From: Diphasiastrum complanatum
Lineage: Eukaryota; Streptophyta; Lycopodiopsida; Lycopodiales; Lycopodiaceae
Assembly: GCA_029204225.1 (NCBI GenBank)
Contig: CM055095.1
Location: forward strand, 77,819,488-77,883,487
Reading direction: 5' to 3'
DNA: 64,000 bases
Below the pieces are notes generated by a model. That model ran no database searches, was not told the DNA's origin, and saw only the letters and a program-made list of their open reading frames with translations. Position 1 is the first letter of the stretch. The number at the start of each line of letters is the position of its first letter. Positions 35,593 through 45,769 of the stretch are shown in pieces. The position numbers and the translations under genes were made by a program.

Positions 35593-35782
35593 TTTCTCGT
35601 TATTGGCAGGTGCTCTATAGTTTTTCGGGCCTTGCTTGTAAGCGGGTGTTCCTCCCATTGCACTGTCGTAAAACCGTGGGGGCGTGAGTGGCAGCGGAAG
35701 CTCGAGGATTGAGTGCAGCGTGTAGGAATGAAAACACAACAGTTGGCAGCTGAAATATTCAAGTAGAAGAATTTATACAGAA
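35593..35782. other. Unassigned flank of copia insertion
   Basis: About 190 bases between the LTR B copy and the target duplication of the copia element. Nothing recognised. Confidence 0.4.
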
Positions 35783-35790
35783 TGCACAAA

Positions 35791-36691
35791 TGAACGACAC
35801 AGTAGTGAGACAAAAATTGCACTCTGATTAATATCAACAGTGAGTACAATAGCTTGAAGTAATAACTTCAGCTTGCCTAGCGTGATAATGCTGGCTACAG
35901 AAAACTCTGATTGAAGAGAAATTTCATTAACATTTACATAGCTTGATTTAGCTAGTATACATATTTACAAGTGTCGAGAGAAAAATATCTTATGCTTTAC
36001 TCCAGTTTTGCATCTGTACAAAGTTGGTAACCGCTCTTAGGAAATTTGTTTCTCTAGCTGTTTTAGGATTGATGATAAGTTGGCGACGTCTGTCTGCCAA
36101 TGTAGCAAAAACACGAAAAACCCGAAGGTGCCCTTTAGACTGAAGGTATGCAACTCCTGAAGGTGCCCTTAGACTTAAGGTGTGTAAATCCCTAAGGTGC
36201 CTATAGACTGAAGGCAACGAAAAAGGCAAAAAAGACAAAGGTGCCTTAAAAATGGTTTCTAAGTCATTCTTGTCAGCCTTACACTGAAGGTAGCGAAGAA
36301 GCCAAATAGGCGAAAAAGCCGAAGTTGCCTTACACTGAAGTTTAGCGAAGAAGGCAAATAAAACCAAAAAAGACGAAGGTGCCTAAAAAATGGTTTCTAA
36401 GGCATTCTTGCCACTTGGCCACTCTGTCGTATTTTTTGCGAGTGCAAAAAGACGAAGAAAGCGAAAAAGCAAAGGTGCCTTAAGAATGGTTTCTAAGGCA
36501 TTCTGGCCACTTGGCCGTTGTGTCGCATTTTTTGCAAGGGTGTGAAAAAGACGAAGGTGCCTAAAAATGGTTAAGGCAAAAAATCTTAAAGGAAAAAATG
36601 TGAAGGTCCAAAAATATGTAGTTGGCCTTCGGTTTTCAGGATGCTCATTACTTGAACGATTTGTTTAAGACTGAGCATAAGAAATATAACA
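35791..36691 (-). mobile_element. 3' LTR of copia element C
   Basis: Starts at 36,691 (minus, TGTTATATTTCTTATGCTCAG) after polypurine tract AAGGGGGAG and ends at 35,791. U3 carries a minisatellite of GAAGGTGCC-type units and two ~100-bp higher units (GGTTTCTAAGGCATTC, CCACTTGGCC, TGTCG.ATTTTTTGC). TATA-like TATGTATACTAGC lies near 35,955. U5 contains ACTCTGATTGAAGAG. Confidence 0.85.
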
Positions 36692-38793
36692 CTCCCCCTT
36701 AATGTGGATCCTGAAAAACTTTGATCTTTAGATTTAACATATCATAAAATCTAAGATGTTGCTCCTTTGATAGAGCCTTTGTGAAATAATCTACTGCCAT
36801 GTAGTTTGTTCTGCAGAAACCCAGTTTTACTTCCTTGCTATGCAGTTTCTCTCTAAGGTAATGATACCTAATTTCTACATGTTTGCTTCGAGAGTGAAAT
36901 TTCAGATTGAGAGATAGCGCTATTGTGCTTTGATTGTCACAATAGATTGTTGTAGGAAGTGGTTTTGCAAGGTTCAGGTCTGCAAGCAGTTGCCTTAGCC
37001 AGATCGCCTCTTTGGTTGCATTGGTGACAACTATGTATTCGGATTCTGTTGATGATAATACAACTGAGGTCTGCTTCCAGCTGTTCCATGAGATTGGGCC
37101 TTGGTTGTATAGAAATACAAATTCAAAAGTTGATTTTTTGGTGTCGACATCTCCTGTCTAACCTCATAAGGTGTCTTGCATTCAGGGCTTTGGTGATGGA
37201 TCGATTCTGCAAATAGGCAACTACAGTAATAGCCTCTGTCCTGAATTTCTTTGGAAAAGAGGCATGGGCCATCATGCTCTTGGCACTCTCAATGAGTGTC
37301 CGGTTCTTTCGCTCAGCTACACCATTGGACTGAGGTGATTAGCTGGTTGTATATTGTTGATGTATCTCATTGGCCTTGCACAGCTCCTTGAATTATGTGG
37401 AGATGTACTCTCCCCCTCCATCTGTGCATAGAGCCTTGATCTTCCTCTGGGTCTGGTTTTCTACAGACGTCTTGAACTTTATGAAGAACTTGAATGCTTC
37501 GGATTTGTTCTTCAGATAGTAGGTTGCAGTCCTTTGAGAGAAGTCATCGATGAAGGTTAGGAAATAGAGAGCTCCCCCTGTGGAAGCAGTCTACATTGGG
37601 CCACAAATGTTGCTATGTACAAGGTCCAGCAAGCCCTTGGATGTATGAACTGAGTTTGAACTGAAGGGACTCCTAGCATACTTGTTGATAATACAGCTTT
37701 TGCACAGAAAAGTTGGCTTTTTGACTAGAGACAGATCTTGTACTAGACTCTGAGCTGACATTTGTTGAATATTGTTGAAGTTAAGATGGCCAAGTCTGAA
37801 ATGCCACAACATATCAGTTGATTCAGAAGTGGTTGTGTGAAGAGCTTGACTGTTAGACGAATAGCAATGGCTGAGTTTGTACATATAGCTGCTTCTTCTT
37901 CTATAGGCTAGAACCTTCCGAGATTTGTCAAGAATTGTACATCCTTTTGTATCAAATTCGACCCTCCGACCTAAATCAGTGATTCTGTTAACTGAGAGCA
38001 TATTCTTGGTCATATTTGGAACGTGGAAAAATGTTGGCCAACAACTTCACCTCTTTTGAATTCAACTTTGACTGTTCCTTTACCTTCGATTGAATGTGAT
38101 GAGTTGTCTCCAAGTTGCATAACTCGAGAGTGGGTGAATGACTTATAGTCTTTGAACCAGTCGCGATGGTGAGTCATGTGGTGAGTTGCTCCGGAATCTA
38201 GATACCAAGAATTGATATCTCGTTGTTCTCCGACTTTGGTCATGAAAGCTGCTTCATCTTCTTTTTCTTGTTGTTGCTAATTTGAGTGACTGGCTGTAGC
38301 ACTATGTGCTTGTTGTTGGAACTGCTTCTTCTTTTCGTTGTTGTACTTCAAAGCTTGACAATCCTTGATTTCGTGGCCAGTCCTCTTACAGTATCTACAG
38401 AGCCTCAAGTAGAATCGATAATAGAGTCATGAGTGCATCAGAATCGTCTATGACTGAGCCAGTTGTAGTCATCTGCTCCATAAGATTTTTGAAGGTGTTG
38501 AGATGGCTCGAAACACTATCTGCATCAAACATTTTGAGGGTGAAGAATTTCTTCCTCAGATGAAGCTTGGACGTAACTTCTCTGATGTCGTAGAGAGTTG
38601 CTAGGATGTCCCATGCATCCTTAGCAATTTGAGCAGCACGTATGTGGCTGATCTGAGTATCCTTGATGTTGAGGGTGATCATGGCAAATGCTTTGCCATC
38701 TCTCAGTCTCCACTTGGTGATGACGACTGCATCACCTTATGGTTTGAGCTTGCCATCAACGATGTCCCAGATGAACTAGATGATGGATCCATT
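36692..38793 (-). pseudogene. Copia element C gag-PR-IN-RNase H, RT deleted
   Basis: Minus-strand order: gag from MDPSSSSSG (38,793), with a core at 38,395-38,682 (RAAQIAKDAWDILATLYD, LHLRKKFFTLKM); zinc knuckle CRYCKRTGHEIKDC (about 38,355-38,400); protease WYLDSGATHHMT (about 38,170-38,210, DSG intact); pre-integrase MLWHFRLGHLNFNNI with LCKSCIINKYARSPFS; integrase core FIDDFSQRT, TDGGGEYIS, PQSNGVAERKNRT (37,290-37,590). Then an abrupt jump near 37,110-37,150 leads to RNase H STESEYIVVTNATKEAIWL, YCDNQSTIALS, HSRSKHVEIRYH and VDYFTKALS (36,700-37,090). The whole RT is gone. Frames change several times. Confidence 0.88.
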
Positions 38794-38892
38794 CTGGTTG
38801 AATGAGTTAGTTGGTAGAAACAACGATTGTCGGAATACTGCTGGCTGTGCGTTTGCTAGAAAGACGACTTGATGGAAACAAGACTGAAAAAA

Positions 38893-39398
38893 TGACACAG
38901 TAGTGAGACAAAAACTGCACTCTAATTAATATCAACAGTGAGTACAATAGCTTGAAGTAATAACTTCAGCTTGTTGAGCGTGATAACGTTGGCTACAGAA
39001 AACTCTGATTGAAAGAGAAATTCCATTAACACTTACATAGCTTGATTCAGCTAGTATATATATGTACAAGTGTCGAGAGAAAAATATCTTATGCTTTAAC
39101 TGTCATTTACTCCAGTTTTGCATCTATACAAAGTTGGTAACTACCCTTAGGATATTTTGTTCTCCAACTGTTTTAGGGTTGATGATAAGTTGGCGACGTC
39201 GGTCTGCCAATGTAGCAAAAACACAAAAAACTCGAAAAACCCGAAGGTGCCCTTTAGATTGAAGGTATGCAACTCCTGAAGGTGCCCTTAGACTTAAGGT
39301 GTGAAACCCTAAGGCGCCTGTAGATTGAAGGCAACGAAGAAGGCAAAAAAGACGAAGGTGCCTTAAGAATGGTTTCTAAGGCATTCTGGCCAGCCTTA
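38893..39398 (-). mobile_element. 5' LTR of copia element C, downstream half
   Basis: Matches 35,791-36,300 closely (AGTAGTGAGACAAAAACTGCACTC, GTGTCGAGAGAAAAATATCTTATGC). It ends at CCTTA, where the chromovirus begins; the other half resumes at 45,271. TATATATA is near 39,054-39,062. The gag ATG lies about 100 bases downstream; no standard primer site was recognised. Confidence 0.85.
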
Positions 39399-39868
39399 TG
39401 GTTATGTACCATAATGGTACGTCCTTCAGTGACGGCCTCGCAAGGGGCATGATGCAGGAGTGGAATTATAGACATGTCTAGGTGCCACGCATCACCATCC
39501 TAGGTGATCATGTGTCACCGGCAGGACCATGCTTGATGGGACCCCCTGTGCTATGCTTGTATAGTGGTGGGGTTTCTCTCTTTCCATTCACTTAGTCTAC
39601 CCAAGAGTTGGTGGATGGAGAGCACGTGCGTTCGCCAGGATGTATCTCTAGGCCAAGAGATGTGTACTAGGGAGAGCCGAGTGCGATGGCTGGTGGTATG
39701 GAACGCCAGTTATCGTAGGAGGCTTGACCGGACATGATTATGTCGATTGCTCCAGGCCATGGGGGTGGGTCGGTTGTGACCCTACGGTTGGGCGGTTACG
39801 GTGCATCGTCACTGGTATGGGGTGTGTGGAACCTTCAAGGCAGTCGATGATCCTAGGGAGGTGTAACA
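39399..39868 (+). mobile_element. Chromovirus 5' LTR
   Basis: Starts TGGTTATGTACC, with one extra G relative to the 3' LTR (TGTTATGTGCC), and ends GGGAGGTGTAACA. A GTATAGTGGTGGGG segment near 39,558 corresponds to CTATATAGTGG in the 3' LTR, the likely TATA box. Confidence 0.9.
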
Positions 39869-39870
39869 AT

Positions 39871-39882
39871 TGGTATCAGAGC
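39871..39882 (+). other. Primer-binding site, tRNA-iMet type
   Basis: TGGTATCAGAGC two bases after the 5' LTR, the standard initiator-Met primer site of chromoviruses. Confidence 0.95.
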
Positions 39883-41174
39883 AATCGATTTCTTTTTAAG
39901 GTGCACAGTTTCCTTATCTGCCTTTGCATTGTTATTCCTTATTGGAATGTGGCTGGTTCAATCTATTTTGAATAGGTTGGTTGGTGAATGTAGGCTTGTT
40001 TTATTTCCTTCAAACAAGCTGTTCACTTTAAGCTCTCCTTTCCTATTTAGTTTAGTGTAGCGAAAATGAAGTTTGGTTTAAAGTTTTTCAATCAACTTTA
40101 AACTTTGAGATGATAAGTTCTAAGAATACAAACTTGTTGGTAAGATGGTTAAAAAGCTTGGAGGTTCACTGATCTGTTATTTGCAGACTCAATATTTGTA
40201 CATCTCTCGGGAATCCAACTGTATTCGTTGGAATCCGTATGAGGGGGCAGGCCTTGCATTCATACTTTATCTAAGCTGGCTGGCGCGCTTGGCTCGAAAT
40301 CGGTCCTGTGAACAGATTTACTTCACCAAAAAAATTTAGGTAGCCGGGCTTCTACTCTCAGTTGACGCCCGCTGACTGTCACCCGCTGGGTGGAATCCGT
40401 ACCTGCATTTAATGATTTTTGTTACTTGTGGGGGAGGGGAGTAATACCTCCCCCTAGTACTTGCCCCAAAATCAGAGCTAGCGCGAGTAGCGCTGCAGCG
40501 CCTGCCAACACTTTCTTGGTATTTCTGTGGGAGAGGGGAGGGGAGCAATACCTCCCCCCACTAAAGTACAAGGTGGTACGATATTTTTGTTAGATCTGAC
40601 ATGACAGGGAGGGGAGAAGTGCGCCTCCCCACACTTCACTTCTTGCCTATCCAAAGCTTCTCTTAAAATTTTTTAAAACTAAACTTTAGTAAGTTGGAAT
40701 CTTGGAGGCCTGTCCTTCCTAAGCCGTACTTTCTCCTTTCTTCCTCTCTGTACCTGCAGATCTCCAAAGGAGTGGAGAGAACTGTGGAAGATTGGAGTTG
40801 AAGAGGGGAGAAAGAGTCAGATTTGAATTTCATAAGTCTTTGGGGTCCATGAGCCATGTGGTACCTTTGGGTGGCCCCACATGGCTAGAATGGCCTAGTA
40901 GGGACAAATGGGGCCTTTCTTGGGTCCCACTTGTCTTTTTTGCATGAGGGAGGAGAGGAGCTTTGGGGAGGGGGTAAAGGAGATACGTTCACTTCCTTTC
41001 CCTCATTCTCCCAAGTTGTTGTAGAGTTCTTTTGCTCTCAAGTTGCTTGTTCTCAAGTTGGTTATTTCTTGAGGTCGTGTGCTCTAGTTTTTCCCTTTTT
41101 GCGATTTTTACACCGTAGCTCTCTGTTTTTTTCTAGTTTTTTTGCCAGTTTCTCCTTTATCCACGGACACCCCT
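39883..41174 (+). other. Chromovirus 5' leader
   Basis: About 1.3 kb between primer site and gag ATG, with G/C homopolymer-rich segments (GTGGGGGAGGGGAG at 40,429-40,442 and a similar one near 40,530). Small ORFs of under 85 residues have no motifs. Confidence 0.6.
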
Positions 41175-42160
41175 ATGGATGAGACTAGAGCTCCAAGTCC
41201 CGTCAGGACTGATATGGAGAACATGACGCGTGCCATAAATTTGTTAAAGCAACAAATTGTGGACATGCGCTCAAAACATGAACGGGCGGAGGCCGAGATT
41301 TGGACTATGTCCCAGTCTTGACGAGCTCTCCTAAACCCGATGTTTACTCCAGAATTTTTTACCAGAGATAAGAAGGATAGACACCAAGATGTGGTGTTAG
41401 CCTAGTTAGATCGATAGACGTCACATTTCTCCATGCACGATTTACCAAATAGCTCGCGTATTTCGACGACCATCATGTTTTTACGCGGTAAGGCGTATTC
41501 TTGGTGGCAGGATCTTAAAGACCGAGCTACAATCCCAATTACTTGGGATGACTTCCAGGTAGCCTTTAAGGCTGCCTTTATGTCTATCCTGGACGATTTT
41601 GAATATTATCGTCGATTTGCCACGTTGCAAATGGGAACGAAGCCCTTAGACGTCTACTTGCAAGATTTCCAAGAGGCTGCTTCACGGTTTTTTAACCACA
41701 TAGACGAGGTACTCCTTAAGCTGCATTTCATTTTGGGCTTGTCCAAGAAATATCAGTTGGAGGTACGCCGTAATCGGCCACAGTCCTTAGAGGATGTCGT
41801 GCGTTTCATTCGGATTTTCGACGATACGCACACGATAACTGGCAAAGAGAACCTAAGCCCGAAGTCAAAGACAAATCCTCTATGGGCTCTTCTTTTAAAA
41901 AGGGCAAGGAGCGCATGGTCGACGAAGCTTCTCCTTCAAGGAAGAAAAAGAAGTGCCTTCGGTTGGAGAGAGCGGACTTCGACAAGGCCAAAAGCAACGG
42001 GCTATGTTTCTCCTACATGGAGAAGGGGCACCTTTCCAAGGACTGCCCGAAGAGACGGAAGAAGGGTGGCCGCTCCTTTAAGGCACTAGGTAATTCTTTT
42101 ATTTCTTGCATTGATGTATCTTTTAAAGATGAAATGAATTTGTATGAATTGTTGTTTTAA
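41175..42160 (+). pseudogene. Chromovirus gag, disrupted
   Basis: ATG 41,175 (MDETRAPSPVRTDMENM), a short heptad-like segment, then in-frame stops before 41,433. The gag core follows: FLRGKAYSWWQDLKDRA, PITWDDFQVAFKAAF, ATLQMGTKPLDVYLQDFQ. A frameshift near 41,880 moves the zinc-knuckle part to another frame (41,882-42,160), where CFSYMEKGHLSKDC shows Tyr in place of the second Cys of C-x2-C-x4-H-x4-C. The knuckle is therefore defective. Confidence 0.85.
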
Positions 42161-42179
42161 TACTGCACGACCTCATTCA

Positions 42180-42790
42180 TATGAGTGGGCTCGTAGGCAG
42201 CCAACCTACGAGTATTCTTTTTGACAATGATTCTACGCATAATTTTATTAATGCTAAGTTGTTGTAGGAGCTGCAGCTGGCAACCACACCAAGTGACCAC
42301 AAGTACGTGGTTAGGATGGCAGCTGGTGGGGAGTAGCAGATTTGGGACCACTTTGTCCCCCACGTGCCGTTGAAGATTCAAGACTATGTAGATAGTTTGT
42401 ATTTTCATGTCATGAATCTATATAAGGTGGATGTATTCCTAGGTAAAGAGTGGTTTTATGCTAGGAATGAGTCCTTAAAGAAAGACTATGGATCTCATTG
42501 TGTTTCTTTCTTGCATAATGAGTCATGGGTTTGTCTTAAAGGCGATGAGCCTAATCTACCTTTTGTAACCGCTCATGAAGCGAATCAATGTATTTTGAAT
42601 TCTGAGTATTTTTTCTATTTATGTTATCTGAAAGATGAATCTTACATAGATGCTTTTGGTACTCATAATGTCAATGTTGATGTATCATCTTTCCCTAAAG
42701 CTTTGTCTGTTTTTTATGATAATTTAGAATCTTCGCCTGAGGGCAAAATCTTTAAGACACTTAGGGAGGAAGGCGTTCGAAGATTAGTCC
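42180..42790 (+). pseudogene. Chromovirus protease region, disrupted
   Basis: FDNDSTHNFI at about 42,214-42,245 corresponds to the (F/V)D(S/T)GA(T/S)HSFI protease motif, with Asp where the essential Gly should be. Sequence continues with DYVDSLYFHVMNLYKVDVFLG and later low-similarity residues to 42,804. RT, expected between here and RNase H, is absent. Confidence 0.7.
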
Positions 42791-42800
42791 CCTTGTTGTT

Positions 42801-43313
42801 TTGACTGATGACCTTAATCAAAGCTTTGAAGCTTTGAAAATGTTGGTATCTATAGCCCCTATTTTACACACAGTGGACCCTAGCGGATCTTTCCTAGTGG
42901 AAACAGACGCTAGTGACTATGCGGTAGGTGCAGTCCTTTACCAGGATGGTAGACCTGTGGCTTTTGAAAGCAAGAAGTCGGACCCAGCTCAAAGTAGGTA
43001 TTCTACTTATGAGAAGGAACTTTTTGTTGTCATCCATGCGTTAAAGTTCTGGAGACATTATTTGTACGGATCCAAATTCATGGTAATGACAGATCATGAA
43101 TCTCTTAAGTATATCTGTGATGCCTCGGACCTTAGGGGTCGTAAGGCCCGTTGGTCGGAACTCATTCAAGAGTTCAAATTCGACATTAAGTACCGTCGAG
43201 GTACGTCGAATTGTGTCGCTGATGCTTTGAGCCGGATTGGTGAAGTTAATCAGTTACGCTTTGTTGAGTTCCAATCTGAGTTGTATCTCTCTCTGAGACC
43301 TTTGTCGGACTGA
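42801..43313 (+). CDS. Chromovirus RNase H segment
   Basis: 170-residue open frame with the gypsy RNase H pattern: VETDASDYAVGAVLYQDGRP, SRYSTYEKELFVVIHALKFW, VMTDHESLKYI and TSNCVADALSR. Asp residues in TDAS, Glu in YEKEL and Asp in TDHES and ADALSR are present, so the catalytic set looks intact. It lacks the RT to which it is normally fused; the frame begins just after the deletion. Confidence 0.85.
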   Translation: MTDDLNQSFEALKMLVSIAPILHTVDPSGSFLVETDASDYAVGAVLYQDGRPVAFESKKSDPAQSRYSTYEKELFVVIHALKFWRHYLYGSKFMVMTDHESLKYICDASDLRGRKARWSELIQEFKFDIKYRRGTSNCVADALSRIGEVNQLRFVEFQSELYLSLRPLSD

Positions 43314-44744
43314 TGAGTTTTTTGGTCATATTTGGCAAGATGTCCTAGCAGGAAGCTCCTTAAAGAGAGACAATTTTGAAAAGCAGGATTCCAAGAAATC
43401 TCGCGAAGAGAAGATACTTGATGATTATTCCATTCGGAATGGTTTGCTTTTTCGTAGAGGAAAAGTCTGTGTGCCAGATATCGCGGACATTAGGGCCCAA
43501 ATCCTGCACGAGTGCCACGATAGCCCCAACGCGAGACACCCTGGTATACAGAGGATGCTTGACTTTGTTAAGAGAGAATTTTATTGGCCAAAAATGAAAG
43601 GTCACGTCGAGGCATACGTTCAAAAGTGTGAACAATGCCAAGAAATAAAGCGGAAAGACTCAAAGCAGCTAGTTTGTTGCATCCATTGGAAATTCCCAAC
43701 AAGAAATGGGAAAGTATTTTCATGGATGTTGTGGTCGGACTTCCCAAGTCAGGGAAGGGTCACGATGCTATTTGGGTGGTAGTTGACAGGCTAACCAAGA
43801 TGGCACAGTTTATTCCAACAAAAACTATTGTCAAGGCTTCTGAACTTGCTCAACTCTTCGTTGAAAAGTTGTTCAAGTTGTATGGATTGCCGAACGATAT
43901 TGTTAGTGATCCTGATTCCAAGCTCACTAGCAAGTTCTGGCAGGCGGTCTTTGAAAGACTGGAAACTACTTTAAGTCTATCGTCTACGGATCACTCAGAA
44001 ACCGATGGTCAAACTGAACGTGTCAACCAATCCATGGAAGATATGCTTCATGCATATGTTTCCAAGTGACAATCAGATTGGAAAAAGTATCTCCCAATGG
44101 TTGAGTTCGCATACAATAGTATGAAACACTCTGCCACTGGTTTTAGTCCTTTTATGCTCTTGTACGGCTTTCAGCCTCGTTCTCCTATCTCCGTTGGACT
44201 CAAAGGTCTCAAGGTTCAAGCTGCAGCGGATTTCTTGCATGATATGCAGGAAATGTTGCAGGTGGCTAGGGAAAGCATTAGATCGGCTCAAGATAGAGCC
44301 CAATTCTATGCCAACCGAAGTCGCGCTCCTCGAGAGTTTGAGATCGGTGCTTGGGTGTATCTTAGAATCCCTAAGGACTCTGAGACACTTCGAACGAGGA
44401 AATGTCCGAAGTTATCTCCACGTTTTAGCGGTCCTTTCAAAGTTCTTAACAAGATTGGTAAGGCTGCTTATAGACTAGAACTACCTGTTGGAACTAAGGT
44501 TCATCTTGTATTCCATGTTAGTCGTTTAAAGGAACGACTTGGTGGGAAAGATGACCTGATTTCCGCAGATGATCTAGTTCTATTAGAGGATTTGTCTGCT
44601 TTTGTACCCCATGAATCAGAAAGGATCATGGATACTCGTCGACATCAGCTGAGAAATCGTTTGATTTCTGAACATCTGATTCGTTGGAAAGGTAAGTCGG
44701 ATGATGAGGACACCTGGGAGAAGGAAGATGATTTAATGATTTAA
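43314..44744 (+). pseudogene. Chromovirus integrase with chromodomain
   Basis: Zinc-binding part HECHDSPNARHPGIQRML...CEQCQ (43,507-43,640), a frameshift, core FMDVVVGLPKSGKGHDAIWV (first Asp), VSDPDSKLTSKFW (second Asp; family SDRD has Pro here) and TDGQTERVNQSMEDML (Glu) in 43,635-44,069. A TGA at 44,067-44,069 is followed in frame by the C-terminal part 44,070-44,744: MVEFAYNSMKHSATGFSPF, GAWVYLRIP, LSPRFSGPFKVLNKIGKAAY, VFHVSRLKER. It ends in a chromodomain-like LRNRLISEHLIRWKGKSDDE then DTWE. The chromodomain marks it as a chromovirus, a group that can target heterochromatin. Confidence 0.9.
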
Positions 44745-44801
44745 GACTTAGATTCTCTGGTTTTTTCCCATAGAAGGAAGTTTTTTAAGGGGGGGGGAAA
44801 A

Positions 44802-45270
44802 TGTTATGTGCCATAACAGTACGCCCTTCAGTGACGGCCTTGCAAGGGGCATGACGCAGGAGTGGAGTTATCGACATGTCTAGGTGCCATGCGTTACCAT
44901 CCTAGGTGGTCACGTGTTGCCGGCAGGACCGTGCTTGATAGGACCCACTGTGTTATGCCTATATAGTGGTGGAGTTTTCCTCTTTCCATTCACTCAGTCT
45001 ACCCGAGAGTTGGTGGATGGAGAGCATGTGCATAAGCCAAGATGTATCTCCAGGCCAAGAGATGTGTACTAGGGAGAGCCGAGTGTGATGGCTGGTGGTA
45101 TGGGACGCCAATTATCGTAGGAGGCTTGATTGGGCATGATTATGTCGATTGCTCCAGGGCCTGGGGGTGGGTCGGTTGTGAACCTACGGTTGGGCGGTTA
45201 CGGTGCGTCGTCACTGGTATGGGGTGTGCGGAACCTTCAAGGCAGTCGATGATCCTAGGGAGGTGTAACA
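44802..45270 (+). mobile_element. Chromovirus 3' LTR
   Basis: TGTTATGTGCC to GGAGGTGTAACA, 469 bp, with a CTATATAGTGG TATA region near 44,960. Confidence 0.92.
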
Positions 45271-45759
45271 CTTACACTGAAGGCAACGAAGAAGCCAAAA
45301 AGGTGAAAAAGTTGAAGGTGCCTTACACTAAAGTTTAGCGAAGAAGGCAAAGGTGCCTTAGATTAAAGGCAATGAAGAAGGCGAAGGTGCCTTAGATTAA
45401 AGACATTGAAGAAGACGAAGGTGCCTTAGATTAAAGACAATGAAACAACCGAAAAAGACGAAGGTGCCTAAAAAATGGTTTCTAAGGCATTCTGGCCACT
45501 TGGCCATTGTGTCGCATTTTTTGCGAGTGCGGAAAGGCGAAGGAGGCGAAAAAGCAAAGGTGCCTTAGGAATGGTTTCTAAGGCATTCTGGCCACTTGGC
45601 CACTATGTCGCATTTTTTGTGAAGGTGCCTAAAAATGGTTAAGGCAAAAAATCTTAAAGGGAAAAATGTGAAGGTCCGAAAACATGTAGTCGGCCTTCGG
45701 TTTTCAGGATGCTCATTACTTGAATGATTTGTTTAAGGCTGAGCATAAGAAATCTAACA
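45271..45759 (-). mobile_element. 5' LTR of copia element C, U3 half
   Basis: Continues the copia 5' LTR after the chromovirus. It begins with CTTACACTGAAGGCAACG (matches 36,277 onward) and ends at AAATCTAACA (45,759). It has about four consecutive GAAGGTGCCTTAGATTAAAG units (45,340-45,450) absent or fewer in the 3' LTR. Confidence 0.85.
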
Positions 45760-45769
45760 TGCACAAACT

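Larger units (their letters stand above)
39399..45270 (+). mobile_element. Chromodomain Ty3/gypsy element nested in copia LTR
   Basis: 5.87 kb with both LTRs (39,399-39,868 and 44,802-45,270), a tRNA-iMet primer site (39,871-39,882) and a purine tract before the 3' LTR (AAGGGGGGGGGAAAA). CTTA flanks both ends (39,395-39,398 and 45,271-45,274). The copia 3' LTR at 36,272-36,290 (CAGCCTTACACTGAAGG) shows the unoccupied site. Gag, protease, RNase H and integrase plus chromodomain are present; RT is not. A hand alignment of the first ~220 LTR positions gave about 26 differences, nearly all transitions, so the insertion is old. Confidence 0.92.
35783..45767 (-). mobile_element. Ty1/copia element C with nested chromovirus
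   Basis: One insertion bounded by TGCACAAA on both sides (35,783-35,790 and 45,760-45,767). The 3' LTR is 35,791-36,691. The 5' LTR is 38,893-39,398 continued at 45,271-45,759 after a gypsy element inserted in it. Between the LTRs lie gag, protease, integrase and RNase H on the minus strand. LTR termini are TGTTA(T/G)ATTTC and CACTACTGTGTCA. Eight matching flanking bases exceed the usual 5-bp duplication, so the true 5-mer lies within that octamer. RT is deleted, so the element is non-autonomous. Confidence 0.85.

Noticed and set aside
36118-36600. CRISPR-like array
   Set aside because: Repeat units vary in length, have no uniform spacers and lie in the U3 of a copia LTR in a plant genome.
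39871-39882. tRNA-Met-like sequence
   Set aside because: Only the 12-base primer-binding site after an LTR, not a tRNA gene.
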